Assembly: GCF_000247605.1 (NCBI RefSeq)
Contig: NC_016894.1
Coordinates: forward strand, 3,647,732 to 3,711,731
Length of the DNA: 64,000 nt
Origin: Acetobacterium woodii DSM 1030
Lineage (GTDB): Bacteria; Bacillota; Clostridia; Eubacteriales; Eubacteriaceae
Direction of reading: 5' to 3'
Below the pieces are notes generated by a model. That model made no database searches. It saw only the letters and a program-made list of their open reading frames with translations, and was not told the DNA's origin. The position numbers and the translations under genes are program-made. Each line of letters begins with the position of its first letter. Position 1 is the stretch's first letter. Below are positions 16,086 to 24,750 of the stretch, in pieces.

Positions 16086-17480
16086 TTATTTTTTTCGTTT
16101 TTCCTGTTCCTGCTTGTTGACCAGGTCCTGAGACCGGTGCATCATATCTTTCGTTTTATCCTGAACCTGTTTCTTGACCGGGCCCAACCTCAGGAAGGGA
16201 ACAAACAAGTGCATCAATCTGGTGCTAAATTTTGATTGCGGGAAATCCATCATGCCATGTTTTTTATAATAACGATAATCGGCTTGAAAAATGAGACGTA
16301 AATCGCCCCACATCTCATCTCTAAAGATCTTGGCAGCACCAACGCCAAGAAATGTTTTGGGTTTCTTTACCTTAATGGTCGCATACCGCATCAACTTTTC
16401 GGAAAAGTTCGAAATCGCCTGATCCAAATCTGTTGAAGTTGTTAATTCATCCGTAATAATATCAACCAGATTCGCCTGGTCCGTTTCCGCTTGGGCCGCT
16501 AAAATCTGTCTTAGGTTTTGTTCATAACTTAGTGGTCCGGAGATCAGATAGCCAATCTGCTTTCCCGGTAACCCTGGTTGATGGGTTTTATAAAAACGCC
16601 GATCCAGAAAATTCTTCCATCGCGCCGAAAAGTAACGGTCCTTCATTGTCAGGGCAAACACAACAATGTCTGCCTTTTTTAGTTTTTCTTCATAAGTCGT
16701 TCGCACATCGTCTTTTCCATCATAGGTGCATTCGTTATCCATCCCGCATTTCATACAACCCAGACATCCACCGGCAATCTTGATCGTCGTCAGATCAACC
16801 ACTTCAGGTGTCTTTGTAAAACTTGACCGAAAGCGCTCCAGCATGTTTTTTAGATTATCCGACATACTTCCCGAATCCGTTACAATCACCAGCGAAAGCT
16901 TCCCGAGCTCCGTTAGCTTTTGCGGTGTGGCCGGTTGATAGTTTAGCACTGGTTGGGAAAGTTTTGGGAATACTCTGGTAGTAACTACCTGCTTTTGGCA
17001 AGCATCGACGATGTTTTCCATAAAAACCCTAAGATTCTGCCGTTCCGATGGAACCATAAGATCTTGCATTTCGGCCGAAAAGGATTCAACAAAATTCATT
17101 CGCAAATCTTCACTGATCCCCCGAATATAATTATGAGCGGTATGATCATAAAAATGAATCGAGGTCGAAAGTGAAGCTGCATATTTCCCACTAAAAACTG
17201 CCTCTTGATTCCGTTCAAAAATCAACTCGATGAATCGTTTGTAATTAGCATGAACGAGCATAAAATAGAGTGGAAATGCCCATAAAACTACCTCACATTC
17301 CCTTACTTCATTCATCAGCGCATCAAATTTCCCATCATCTTTTTCCAATCGATGGATCGCTTGAGCAATATTCCTGATCTGAAATCGATGCTCGGGAAAA
17401 ACAATTTCAAGATGTTTAATATAAGTCATCGTTACGCTATTATCGCCCTTGGGACTGCCGTTTAGCACCAGAATATTCAT
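16086..17480 (-). CDS. Tandem flavodoxin-fold NAD(P)H-dependent FMN reductase-like protein
   Basis: Protein of 464 residues with two flavodoxin-like domains in one chain. The first (about 1-180) begins ILVLNGSPKGDNS, the usual FMN phosphate loop. The second (about 193-400) has VTDSGSMSDN and a cysteine cluster GGCLGCMKCGMDNEC (about 245-260), as in iron-sulfur flavoprotein-like reductases. The last 60 residues are basic. Likely a redox enzyme using FMN, possibly for quinone or xenobiotic reduction. It overlaps the PadR gene by 4 nt (ATGA), so the regulator and enzyme are translationally coupled. Fusion of two such domains is less common than single ones. Confidence 0.85.
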   Translation of the reverse strand: MNILVLNGSPKGDNSVTMTYIKHLEIVFPEHRFQIRNIAQAIHRLEKDDGKFDALMNEVRECEVVLWAFPLYFMLVHANYKRFIELIFERNQEAVFSGKYAASLSTSIHFYDHTAHNYIRGISEDLRMNFVESFSAEMQDLMVPSERQNLRVFMENIVDACQKQVVTTRVFPKLSQPVLNYQPATPQKLTELGKLSLVIVTDSGSMSDNLKNMLERFRSSFTKTPEVVDLTTIKIAGGCLGCMKCGMDNECTYDGKDDVRTTYEEKLKKADIVVFALTMKDRYFSARWKNFLDRRFYKTHQPGLPGKQIGYLISGPLSYEQNLRQILAAQAETDQANLVDIITDELTTSTDLDQAISNFSEKLMRYATIKVKKPKTFLGVGAAKIFRDEMWGDLRLIFQADYRYYKKHGMMDFPQSKFSTRLMHLFVPFLRLGPVKKQVQDKTKDMMHRSQDLVNKQEQEKRKK

Positions 17481-18022
17481 CTTAGTTCCTCCAATTTTTT
17501 AATGGTATCATTCGCCCATAAAATACACATTTCATAATAATAATAACCAAAGGATGCGGTCATTTCCCAATAAACGCTGTTTTGATTACCTTCATCTTTT
17601 TTTCTAAAGTGTTCAAGCGTTTCTTTAATTTTTTCCAGCGCATATTCACAACACCGCCTAAACTGCTTCATCATCTCAACATTTGATGCCGTATCGATTG
17701 CCCCCGAAAAAAACAGTTTAACTAAAAAAGGATCTCTGATTCGAATATCTTCTTCAATGCTGTTACGCATCAACCACCGATTTAATTCTTCTTTGCCACT
17801 ATCGGCCAAGGAGAAAATTTTCTTGTTCGGCTTATCCATCTGGATTACAATTTCAGATGTGATCCAGCCTTTTTTTTCCATGACGTTCAGTTCCCGATAG
17901 ATCTGGCTGGTCTGGGCCTGCCAGAAAAAATTCAAAGAACCTTTAAACATCTTATCTAAATCATAACCGGTTGTTGGACCATAACTAAGTAGTCCCAAAA
18001 TCCCATGTTTTAATGACATCAT
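17477..18022 (-). CDS. PadR family transcriptional regulator
   Basis: Regulator of 181 residues with an N-terminal winged helix (about 5-80; LGLLSYGPTTGYDL, SQIYRELNVMEKKG) and a Vir-like C-terminal helical dimerisation domain. PadR proteins usually repress neighbouring detoxification genes. It is the first gene of an operon with the tandem flavodoxin protein and is divergent from a MerR gene. Its promoter TTGAGT-17-CATAAT (18078-18050) contains an ACTTG/CAAGT dyad in the spacer, a likely autoregulatory site. GAGG lies close to two successive ATG codons, so the start could be three bases later. Confidence 0.9.
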   Translation of the reverse strand: MMSLKHGILGLLSYGPTTGYDLDKMFKGSLNFFWQAQTSQIYRELNVMEKKGWITSEIVIQMDKPNKKIFSLADSGKEELNRWLMRNSIEEDIRIRDPFLVKLFFSGAIDTASNVEMMKQFRRCCEYALEKIKETLEHFRKKDEGNQNSVYWEMTASFGYYYYEMCILWANDTIKKLEELR

Positions 18023-18049
18023 CTTACCTCGCTTATATTCTATGTGTTT

Positions 18050-18080
18050 ATTATGACACTTGTTGAATATAAACTCAAGT
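18050..18080 (-). promoter_or_regulatory. PadR promoter with dyad in the spacer
   Basis: On the minus strand TTGAGT (18078-18073), a 17 nt spacer and CATAAT (18055-18050) form a promoter. Half-sites ACTTG (18058-18062) and CAAGT (18076-18080) flank the spacer and would place a repressor over the polymerase site. Confidence 0.6.
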
Positions 18081-18183
18081 AAAATTAAAGTCTTTCACTT
18101 GTTTTTCGCCATTTCTCATCACCCCGTCTATCAGAACCTTTACTATCATGTTATAATGCCAATAAAAAAAAGAGAGGTAGCCA

Positions 18184-19026
18184 TTGAATAACGATAAATT
18201 ATTAAGCATTGGAGAAGTCGTAAAAATATGTAAAGTGTCACATAAAACGTTACGCTATTATGATCAATTGGGTCTGTTAAAACCGGCCTTAGTCAATCAG
18301 GATAATCATTATCGTTTTTATAAAAAAGCACAGATTACCCGCTTAACAACGATTAAACAATTGCAGGATTTGGGTATCTCACTTGAAGATATCAACACTT
18401 TTTATCATCAGGATACACCCGAAAATATTTTTGACAGTTTAAATAATCTCTTGGCAACACAGGAAACACATCTTAAAAACGAAATCACTTTGCTTTCTGA
18501 CAAGCTTAAAAAAGTCCAAATGATGAAATCTCATTATGCAGAAATCACCGCTGATTTAAGCGGTAACACCCCTGAAACGATGATAATAAAAAAGCTACCC
18601 GCTCGAACGATCATCTATGAAGAATACCACGGCGACTATCGATCATCAATTTTCAGAGATACGTATAAAATGATTTTAGACCGTATCCAGGAACAAGGCC
18701 TGGATTTTAGTGATCTCTGTTCGCCACCGCTGGCAATCAAAACGAGTTTCGAAAATTCACAGCAGGTTAATTTAAAAATCGGTTATGCCATCAAATCACC
18801 GTCAGGATTTGATGATTTTCATAAAATAACATTATCTGCCGGATATTACGCCGGTATTCTTCATAAAGGAAATTACCACTCACTTCAGCAACTAACTTTT
18901 AATGGATTATTCAACGAAGTTAGCAATCAAAGCACCCGGCTTGAAATTTATTATCTTAGTGAAGTAACTACTGACCTGATGGACCTTTTTTTAACCGAAG
19001 TTCAAATTTTTATAAATAGTATTTGA
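18184..19026 (+). CDS. MerR family regulator with GyrI-like effector domain
   Basis: Regulator of 280 residues of the BmrR/TipA type. The MerR HTH covers about residues 5-75 (SIGEVVKICKVSHKTLRYYD), followed by a coiled-coil (75-115) and a GyrI-like ligand-binding domain (about 125-278). Such proteins activate multidrug-transport genes on binding hydrophobic compounds. The start is a TTG with AGAGAGG 6 nt upstream. A perfect TATAAT lies at 18152-18157, without a good -35 box, as is common for MerR-activated promoters. It is divergent from the PadR operon. Confidence 0.92.
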   Translation: MNNDKLLSIGEVVKICKVSHKTLRYYDQLGLLKPALVNQDNHYRFYKKAQITRLTTIKQLQDLGISLEDINTFYHQDTPENIFDSLNNLLATQETHLKNEITLLSDKLKKVQMMKSHYAEITADLSGNTPETMIIKKLPARTIIYEEYHGDYRSSIFRDTYKMILDRIQEQGLDFSDLCSPPLAIKTSFENSQQVNLKIGYAIKSPSGFDDFHKITLSAGYYAGILHKGNYHSLQQLTFNGLFNEVSNQSTRLEIYYLSEVTTDLMDLFLTEVQIFINSI

Positions 19027-19053
19027 CTATCTCCCTAGGGCAGACTTTATGAT

Positions 19054-19250
19054 TAACTAAATAAAGTAGGTAATCGCGAAATTAAAAAATATCGAACAAT
19101 GGTTGCTTTGGGTGCAGTTTCCACAAACAATTTTGTAACGTGTCGGCGAACCGTTCATCGAACTGTCCGCTGTACCGTGTAGAAATTGTTTCGTGCGAAA
19201 CTGGGCCTAAAGCTCACGGCATTTTCGCAATTACCTAACTAAATAAAGTA
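19054..19250. repeat. MITE-like foldback element, family 2, full copy
   Basis: A non-coding element of 167 bp (19069-19235) is flanked by a perfect 15 bp direct repeat TAACTAAATAAAGTA (19054-19068 and 19236-19250), a textbook target duplication. Its ends are inverted repeats (GGTAATCGCGAAAT and ATTTTCGCAATTACC). Internally the left half (GGGTGCAGTTTCCACAAAC) is partly complementary to the right half, so the whole element folds back. It lies between the MerR gene and the creatininase gene, ending 4 nt before the latter's ribosome site. A shortened relative is at 48163-48265. Confidence 0.85.
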
Positions 19251-19269
19251 TGTGAAGGAGAACACGACA

Positions 19270-20088
19270 ATGGCATATTCTATTTTTAAAGACACCCTGG
19301 TGGATATGGCTTTTCCCGAAATTGAAGCCGCAATCAAACAAAACGCTTGTGTATTACTACCAGTATCGGTTGTTGAAGAACACGGTCCCCACCTCTGCAC
19401 CGGAACCGATATTTATTTAACGCAATCTTTATCTCAGCAGATCAAACAAAAGTTAGTAGCAAAAAATCATCCGGTCGTGATTGCCCCACCATTTTATTGG
19501 GGCGTAAATAGTATTACCGATGGCTTTGTTGGTTCTTTTTCAATTAAACCCGAAACAATGACATTGATGCTCTTAGAGATTTTGGAAAATCTTAACAAAT
19601 GGGGTTTTAAAAAGATATTTTTATTAAATTTCCACGGCGATTTTATCCATATTAAAACAATTGTTGAGATTGTTGCTCATGCGAATAAAATGAATATCGA
19701 AGCCTATTTTTTACTTGATAAAAATTTACTTTCGCAAATGCATTTTAATCAAGATCTTTCTTATTTAGTAAGTATCGAATTAGATCCCCGTAAAGTCAAC
19801 CTTGAAACCACGGTTATTGATATCCATGCCGGAGCCACCGAAACCAGTTGGATGGCACTCTCATACAATAAATTGGTAGATACTGAAAAAGCAAAAACTT
19901 TAAAACCAACCAACCTGACTCGCAGTGATTTAAAAGAATGGCTTAAAGGTGGCGAAGTTGCAAAAAGTGTTACCCCTTTAGGTTATTGCGGCAATCCTTC
20001 AAATATTGACCTAAAAAAAATAAAAACACTAACCGCTGTACTTAGCGAAAAATATGCATGTGAAATAATCAATGTTTGCACGCTTTAA
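19270..20088 (+). CDS. Creatininase family amidohydrolase
   Basis: Metal-dependent amidohydrolase of 272 residues in the creatininase superfamily (which includes FAPy deformylase and MftE). The metal-site motifs are visible: EEHGPHLCTGTD (His and Asp ligands), NFHGD and DIHAGATETS. The GAAGGAG ribosome site (19254-19260) fits a start at 19270; a GTG at 19252 would overlap it. The true substrate cannot be told; creatinine itself is unlikely without neighbouring catabolic genes. A foldback element has inserted just upstream, so the original promoter was probably displaced or replaced. Confidence 0.88.
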   Translation: MAYSIFKDTLVDMAFPEIEAAIKQNACVLLPVSVVEEHGPHLCTGTDIYLTQSLSQQIKQKLVAKNHPVVIAPPFYWGVNSITDGFVGSFSIKPETMTLMLLEILENLNKWGFKKIFLLNFHGDFIHIKTIVEIVAHANKMNIEAYFLLDKNLLSQMHFNQDLSYLVSIELDPRKVNLETTVIDIHAGATETSWMALSYNKLVDTEKAKTLKPTNLTRSDLKEWLKGGEVAKSVTPLGYCGNPSNIDLKKIKTLTAVLSEKYACEIINVCTL

Positions 20089-20137
20089 AAAAGCCATTGG
20101 ATAATTATTTTTAATTCTTAAAAATCATCATTTTTTC

Positions 20138-20166
20138 TTGTTTAATTATATAATATTTGGTATAAT
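20138..20166 (+). promoter_or_regulatory. Promoter of the LOG-like gene
   Basis: TTGTTT (20138-20143), 17 nt spacer and perfect TATAAT (20161-20166). Transcription would start near 20173, so the RNA begins about 12 nt before the hairpin at 20185. Confidence 0.75.
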
Positions 20167-20184
20167 AAAAAGTCATAATAGATT

Positions 20185-20226
20185 AAATTTAATGGATGCA
20201 TCACTCCTGATGCATCCATTAAATTT
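20185..20226 (+). promoter_or_regulatory. Perfect 19 bp hairpin in the 5' leader of the LOG-like gene
   Basis: A 19 bp perfect stem (AAATTTAATGGATGCATCA) with the 4 nt loop CTCC ends 11 nt before the ribosome site. There is only a weak T run after it, so it is either a 5' mRNA-stabilising structure, an attenuator, or a weak terminator for the creatininase gene. Confidence 0.6.
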
Positions 20227-20250
20227 TATATGATCCAGAGAGGAGAAACG

Positions 20251-20847
20251 ATGAAACGAATATGTGTATACTCCGGTTCTAATTTAGGTATTCGTCCGGA
20301 ATACAAAGAAATAACGAAACAATTAGGCACCGTCCTGGTTCAGAATAATATCGAATTAGTTTATGGCGGTTCACAAACTGGTTTAATGGGCGAAATTGCC
20401 AATGAAATGCTTCAGCAAAATGGTAAAGTCACTGGGGTTACCCCTAAAGGGCTTTTCCCTAAAGAGGTTATTAATGATCACCTAACGCAATTGATTGAAG
20501 TCAAAAACATGCATGAGCGCAAACAAACCATGGCCGATTTATCCGACGGCTTCATCGCCATTCCCGGCGGCATTGGTACCTTTGAAGAATTATTTGAAAC
20601 CTACAGTTGGGCACAGCTCGGAATTCACCAGAAACCAATTGGGATTCTTAATATCTCTCATTTTTTTGATTCATTTATTGCCTTAATGCAAAACATTGTC
20701 ACCGAAGGATTTATGAATCCTTCCAACACTCAACTTGTTTTGGTATCGTCCGATCCCGCTGAGCTGATCGAAAAAATGATTTGCTATTCGCCCCCTGTTT
20801 TAGGAAACAAATGGTCTCAACTAGACGCCATCTTAAAAAAATCCTGA
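20251..20847 (+). CDS. LOG family protein (TIGR00730, cytokinin riboside 5'-monophosphate phosphoribohydrolase-like)
   Basis: Rossmann-fold nucleotide hydrolase of 198 residues. The two family signatures are present: MHERKQTMADLSDG and PGGIGTFEELFE, which form the active site that cleaves the N-glycosidic bond of a nucleoside monophosphate. In bacteria the natural substrate is often AMP-like nucleotides. AGAGGAG at 20238-20244 fits the ATG at 20251; an ATG at 20230 overlaps that site and is discounted. It has its own promoter, a remarkable 5' hairpin, and a terminator whose stem contains the stop codon. Confidence 0.93.
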   Translation: MKRICVYSGSNLGIRPEYKEITKQLGTVLVQNNIELVYGGSQTGLMGEIANEMLQQNGKVTGVTPKGLFPKEVINDHLTQLIEVKNMHERKQTMADLSDGFIAIPGGIGTFEELFETYSWAQLGIHQKPIGILNISHFFDSFIALMQNIVTEGFMNPSNTQLVLVSSDPAELIEKMICYSPPVLGNKWSQLDAILKKS

Positions 20848-20870
20848 CGCTTCAGTCAGGATTCTTTTTT
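20840..20870. terminator. Bidirectional terminator
   Basis: Stem AATCCTGAC / GTCAGGATT with loop GCTTCA followed by seven T on the plus strand. The LOG-like stop codon lies inside the left arm. The MFS gene from the other strand ends here too. Confidence 0.85.
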
Positions 20871-22099
20871 TATTTTTTGGGTATTGCCAATTCCGGTACT
20901 TGACCCGTAACACTCCGATCGATTTTTTTGTAGACTTTGAAATAAACCCATATAGCATTCATCAACAACAAAGCACCGGTAATAAAAAATACATAGTGAA
21001 TACCAAACCAGGCAGTGATCTGTCCACCCAGAACTGAACCACCAAATACACCCAGATAACCGGCCGACATACTTAAACCAAACATTCTACCAATAAAGCG
21101 ATCTGGCGTGATTTTTTTGATCAATACATTGACACTGGGGATCAAGCCCCCTGCTGCCAAGCCAAGAATAAATCGCAACGCAATTAATTCCCAGGGAGTC
21201 CGCACTAAAGCTTGCGGAATAAAAACAAGACCTGCCACCACAAGTGCGCCCAACATCACCTTCTCTGCTCCAATTTTATCGGAAAGCTTTCCTAATTTGG
21301 GGGCCGCAATAATATTTGCCAACCCCGATGCTGAAAATGCCACCCCAGCTAATAGCGCCACATGGCTGGTATCCGGCGATAACTGAGCGATATAAAGGGT
21401 AATGATTGGTTCCGCCGAATAAAGCGATAAGGTTAAAGTAAAAAAAGATACAAATAGAGTTATTGTCAAACTTTTATTAGGGAGACTGCTCCACACTTCT
21501 TTAATCCCAAGCGTCTTTTTTTCTTCCCGGACAAAAGATTCTTTTATAAACAAGGCCGTTGTGATGAACGCGATCAATATCAATGCCCCCGTAATAAAAA
21601 AGACATTTTGAAATCCCAGACTTTCGCCAATATACCCACCAATCATTGGTCCCAGTAAAGAACCGGCAACATTCGCCGTTGACAGGGTTCCCAAAGCCCA
21701 GCCGGCATGGACATCGTCGGTCTGGGTGGCAATGAGGGTCGTACAGGCTGTACTATAACCCGTTATTACCCCTAATAATAAACGTAATCCAATTAATACA
21801 TAAACATTTGTTGCAAAACCAATACTGAATATCACCACTGCCATCCCCAGACTAGCCCGCAAAAGCATCGGTTTACGACCATATTTATCGGCAGCATGTC
21901 CCCATATCGGGGAAAAAATGGCGGCGATAATAAAGGTAATCCCAAAAGCAATCCCTGAAAATTGAGCAATCAATGCCGGATCGTCAACCCCCAATTCATT
22001 AATATAAAGCGGCAGTACCGGAGCAATCTGACTCATCCCGACCCCGGTTACAAACATGCCAAACCAGCAGACGATTAAATTTCTTTTCCAAACAGGCAT
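20870..22099 (-). CDS. MFS multidrug efflux transporter, 12-helix type
   Basis: Major facilitator of 409 residues with 12 predicted helices. Motif A is seen as GHAADKYGRKPM in the loop between helices 2 and 3, and GKLSDKIGAEK at the matching place in the second half. It resembles Bmr/TetA-type drug exporters, driven by proton antiport. Convergent with the LOG-like gene. An AraC-type regulator lies just upstream on the same strand with 94 nt between, so it may govern this exporter. The specific drug cannot be inferred. Confidence 0.9.
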   Translation of the reverse strand: MPVWKRNLIVCWFGMFVTGVGMSQIAPVLPLYINELGVDDPALIAQFSGIAFGITFIIAAIFSPIWGHAADKYGRKPMLLRASLGMAVVIFSIGFATNVYVLIGLRLLLGVITGYSTACTTLIATQTDDVHAGWALGTLSTANVAGSLLGPMIGGYIGESLGFQNVFFITGALILIAFITTALFIKESFVREEKKTLGIKEVWSSLPNKSLTITLFVSFFTLTLSLYSAEPIITLYIAQLSPDTSHVALLAGVAFSASGLANIIAAPKLGKLSDKIGAEKVMLGALVVAGLVFIPQALVRTPWELIALRFILGLAAGGLIPSVNVLIKKITPDRFIGRMFGLSMSAGYLGVFGGSVLGGQITAWFGIHYVFFITGALLLMNAIWVYFKVYKKIDRSVTGQVPELAIPKK

Positions 22100-22193
22100 C
22101 CTAAAGCCTTCTTTCCGTGTTATTCTAGTAATTGTTATTAATAATTAACAACCTAATGATAACACGTCAATTGGCTTTATACCATGCATGATC

Positions 22194-23024
22194 CTAAACA
22201 TCATGGACATTCTTGCTGTAAAAATCGGTTGGACTGATGCCCTCGTTTTTTTTGAATACGCGACTGAAATAAAATTCATCCGTGAAGCCAAGCACTTCCG
22301 CCACTTCTTTTACTTTTTTATTTCCTTCACTCATCAACTCCTTGGCTTTATCGATCTTGACCTTATTAAAAAAAGCAATTACCGAATAACCTGTGGTTTC
22401 TTTAAAAGTTCGCGACAAATAAGTGGCTGATAATTCTACCATTTTTGATAATTCAGTCAAGGTTAATTTTTTTTCAATGTTCTGATGCATGTAGGTTATG
22501 ATTTTCTCGATTTTTAAACTAGTGGCCTGATTCTGATGATGTTTGCGATTATTTTGGATAATCGCGATTAACAGTTGTTGTAACAACGTTTTGGTGATAA
22601 ACTCGTATCCCGGCGGTTTGGAAAACCAGGACTCTACTAATTTATTAAACAAATCCTGGATCAGGTAATCGTCTTTCACATCTCGACCGGTACTCAGTTG
22701 CAGTCGGTCTTCATCATTTTTAATTTTCCAATGTCCATTTCCCACTGTCACTTCTGCAAAACTAAAATGCACCGATCGGAAACACATTCTATTTTCTTTA
22801 TCTGATCGGAAAGAATGGGGTATATCCGGACAAATATAGAAAAGCATACCTTCTTTCAGTGGATATTTTTTCTCCCCAATTGTTATTTTCCCTTTTCCAC
22901 CGGTAATTAAAATAAGTTCATGATGCGCAATGGTACGGGATATTTTCAAAGGAAACGTTGTCTCATCATTAACATTTCGGCCATTACAATAGTGAATGTG
23001 AAAAAAGAGCGTGTTTAATTTCAT
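22194..23024 (-). CDS. AraC family transcriptional regulator
   Basis: Regulator of 276 residues with an N-terminal cupin-like arm (about 15-130; HELILITGGKG, PDIPHSFRSD) and a C-terminal double HTH (about 180-276; LTLTELSKMVELSATYLSRT, KVKEVAEVLGFTDEFYFSRV). This layout is typical of AraC/XylS regulators that sense a small ligand. GAGGAGG lies 6 nt before the ATG at 23024; an upstream in-frame ATG at 23066 lacks a ribosome site. It sits between two MFS exporter genes on the same strand. Confidence 0.92.
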   Translation of the reverse strand: MKLNTLFFHIHYCNGRNVNDETTFPLKISRTIAHHELILITGGKGKITIGEKKYPLKEGMLFYICPDIPHSFRSDKENRMCFRSVHFSFAEVTVGNGHWKIKNDEDRLQLSTGRDVKDDYLIQDLFNKLVESWFSKPPGYEFITKTLLQQLLIAIIQNNRKHHQNQATSLKIEKIITYMHQNIEKKLTLTELSKMVELSATYLSRTFKETTGYSVIAFFNKVKIDKAKELMSEGNKKVKEVAEVLGFTDEFYFSRVFKKNEGISPTDFYSKNVHDV

Positions 23025-23156
23025 ACTTTCCTCCTCTTCAATTGTTATCTTGTCACCATCATACAAGACCCGGCTTAATCCTTAACAAAAATAACAACTA
23101 TCCCGAATAACAAGCCTTTTTTTAGCATGCCCCAGCACAAAATATTTGATCTTTAT

Positions 23157-24605
23157 TTAAGCCCCTTTTATCTGACTTTCTTTTAGTACCGCACCCCCTT
23201 TATTTTTTCCTCGCACCAGCGATAAAAGCAATGCCACCAGGGCACAAGCCGCTGATACCATGCAAACAACCACCATTGCTTGGCTAAATGCCGCCTGTTG
23301 CAGGGCCGCCCCAACGAGTCCTTTGGTCGCAAAAATAGTAGTCGCATGATTGATCGTGTAAGACATCAAGGCCGCTGATGTTGCCTCACCCAGAACCATC
23401 CCAATATTACGCATGGTCCCCAGCGTAGCTCCGGCAACCCCGCGACTAAAAGCCGGTACGCTGCCCATTACCGCACTATTATTGGGCGTATGAAACATTC
23501 CGGCGCCCATCCCGGTAACGGCAAAAACAATCAACAACAATACCGTTGGCGTGTTCGCATGAAACGTGCTAAAAGCAATCACTGCCAAGCCCAAAATTCC
23601 CATCCCGGTGCAACTGATAAAACGGCTGTCAAACTTGTCCGAAATCGCCCCGCTGATCGGTGCCATAATCATCATTGCCAACGACATTGGCAACATCATC
23701 AGACCCGAAACGGATACTGACAACATCCGTTGTTGCTGCAGGTAATAAGGGGAAATAAAAACCAACATAAATTCACACATATAAAAAAAGACGGCGGCAA
23801 AATTAGCCGTGGTAAAAATTCTATTCTTAAAAAGATTTAAATCCAGAATAGGATGGTCACATTTCATTTCATAAAAAATAAAAGCGACCAGCGCGGCAAT
23901 CCCGACAATCAGTGATGCCGCAACCAAAATCGGATTAACGGTTGTTTTACTGAGCATATCAAGCGGCAACAAAATCAGTACCAACGCCAGCATAATCAGA
24001 ACACTGCCAATCGGATCAAATTTTGCACCTGCTTTTGATCCGTCTTTTTGAATATTTCGCATTGCCAAAATCGTTCCCAGGATACCAATGGGAATATTGA
24101 TAAAAAAGATACTGTTCCAACCAAACCAGTCGGTCATAAACCCGCCAATAACAGGCCCGGCGCAGGTGGCAACAGCAACAGCGATGGCTGTTGTACTTAA
24201 TGCTTTTCCGCGATTCTCCGGTGCTACGGCATTACTGACAATAGCACTGCCGGTTGCCATCATCATCGAACCGGATAATGCCTGAATAACCCGAAAAATA
24301 ATTAAGACGACAATATCTGGTGCCAAACCACAAAGCAGAGAGCTAAGTGTAAAACCAATAAAACCCAAAACATAAATTTTTTTAAGTCCATAAAGATCAG
24401 ACACGCGACCAAAGGTCAACTGGGTTGCGCAAAGAGTTAGCAAATAAGCAACAACGACCCACTGTACCACCGATATGGTCGTCTGAAACCCTGACTGAAT
24501 TAAAGGCAAGGCAACATTAGTCGCATTGATATCAAAACAGGTCATAAATGTCCCCAACGCTACCGTCGCTACTGTTAAACGACTGTTTTTTTGAATAATT
24601 TTCAT
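23157..24605 (-). CDS. MFS transporter, DHA2 (EmrB/QacA) 14-helix type
   Basis: Drug/proton antiporter of 482 residues with 14 predicted helices. The DHA2 start pattern (MTCFDINATNVALPLIQ) and motif A (GRVSDLYGLKKIY) are visible, as is the antiporter motif C region AVATCAGPVIGGFMTDW. It is divergent from a TetR gene, with two ATGAG/CTCAT palindromes between them, so TetR repression released by a drug is the likely control. The substrate is unknown. Confidence 0.92.
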   Translation of the reverse strand: MKIIQKNSRLTVATVALGTFMTCFDINATNVALPLIQSGFQTTISVVQWVVVAYLLTLCATQLTFGRVSDLYGLKKIYVLGFIGFTLSSLLCGLAPDIVVLIIFRVIQALSGSMMMATGSAIVSNAVAPENRGKALSTTAIAVAVATCAGPVIGGFMTDWFGWNSIFFINIPIGILGTILAMRNIQKDGSKAGAKFDPIGSVLIMLALVLILLPLDMLSKTTVNPILVAASLIVGIAALVAFIFYEMKCDHPILDLNLFKNRIFTTANFAAVFFYMCEFMLVFISPYYLQQQRMLSVSVSGLMMLPMSLAMMIMAPISGAISDKFDSRFISCTGMGILGLAVIAFSTFHANTPTVLLLIVFAVTGMGAGMFHTPNNSAVMGSVPAFSRGVAGATLGTMRNIGMVLGEATSAALMSYTINHATTIFATKGLVGAALQQAAFSQAMVVVCMVSAACALVALLLSLVRGKNKGGAVLKESQIKGA

Positions 24606-24625
24606 GTTTTTCCTTCTTTCTTCTC

Positions 24626-24647
24626 AATATGAGTAATTGCTCATATT
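24626..24647. promoter_or_regulatory. Palindromic operator near the MFS start
   Basis: Perfect palindrome AATATGAG-TAATTG-CTCATATT, 21 nt upstream of the MFS start codon. It shares the ATGAG/CTCAT core with the second site at 24681-24696 and is a likely binding site of the divergent TetR regulator. Confidence 0.75.
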
Positions 24648-24680
24648 ATAGTCGTCTTTATTTTGTTTGTCAATGATAAT

Positions 24681-24730
24681 ATGAGTTTTTACTCATTTTA
24701 TTTGACAAAAACTTCATTTTGCTTTAAAAT
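24681..24730 (+). promoter_or_regulatory. tetR-type promoter with second operator
   Basis: Palindrome ATGAGT-TTTT-ACTCAT (24681-24696) sits just before TTGACA (24702-24707), a 17 nt spacer and TAAAAT (24725-24730). The promoter drives the TetR gene and the operator would serve both divergent genes. Confidence 0.8.
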
Positions 24731-24750
24731 AAACTCAAGGAGTTGATGAC

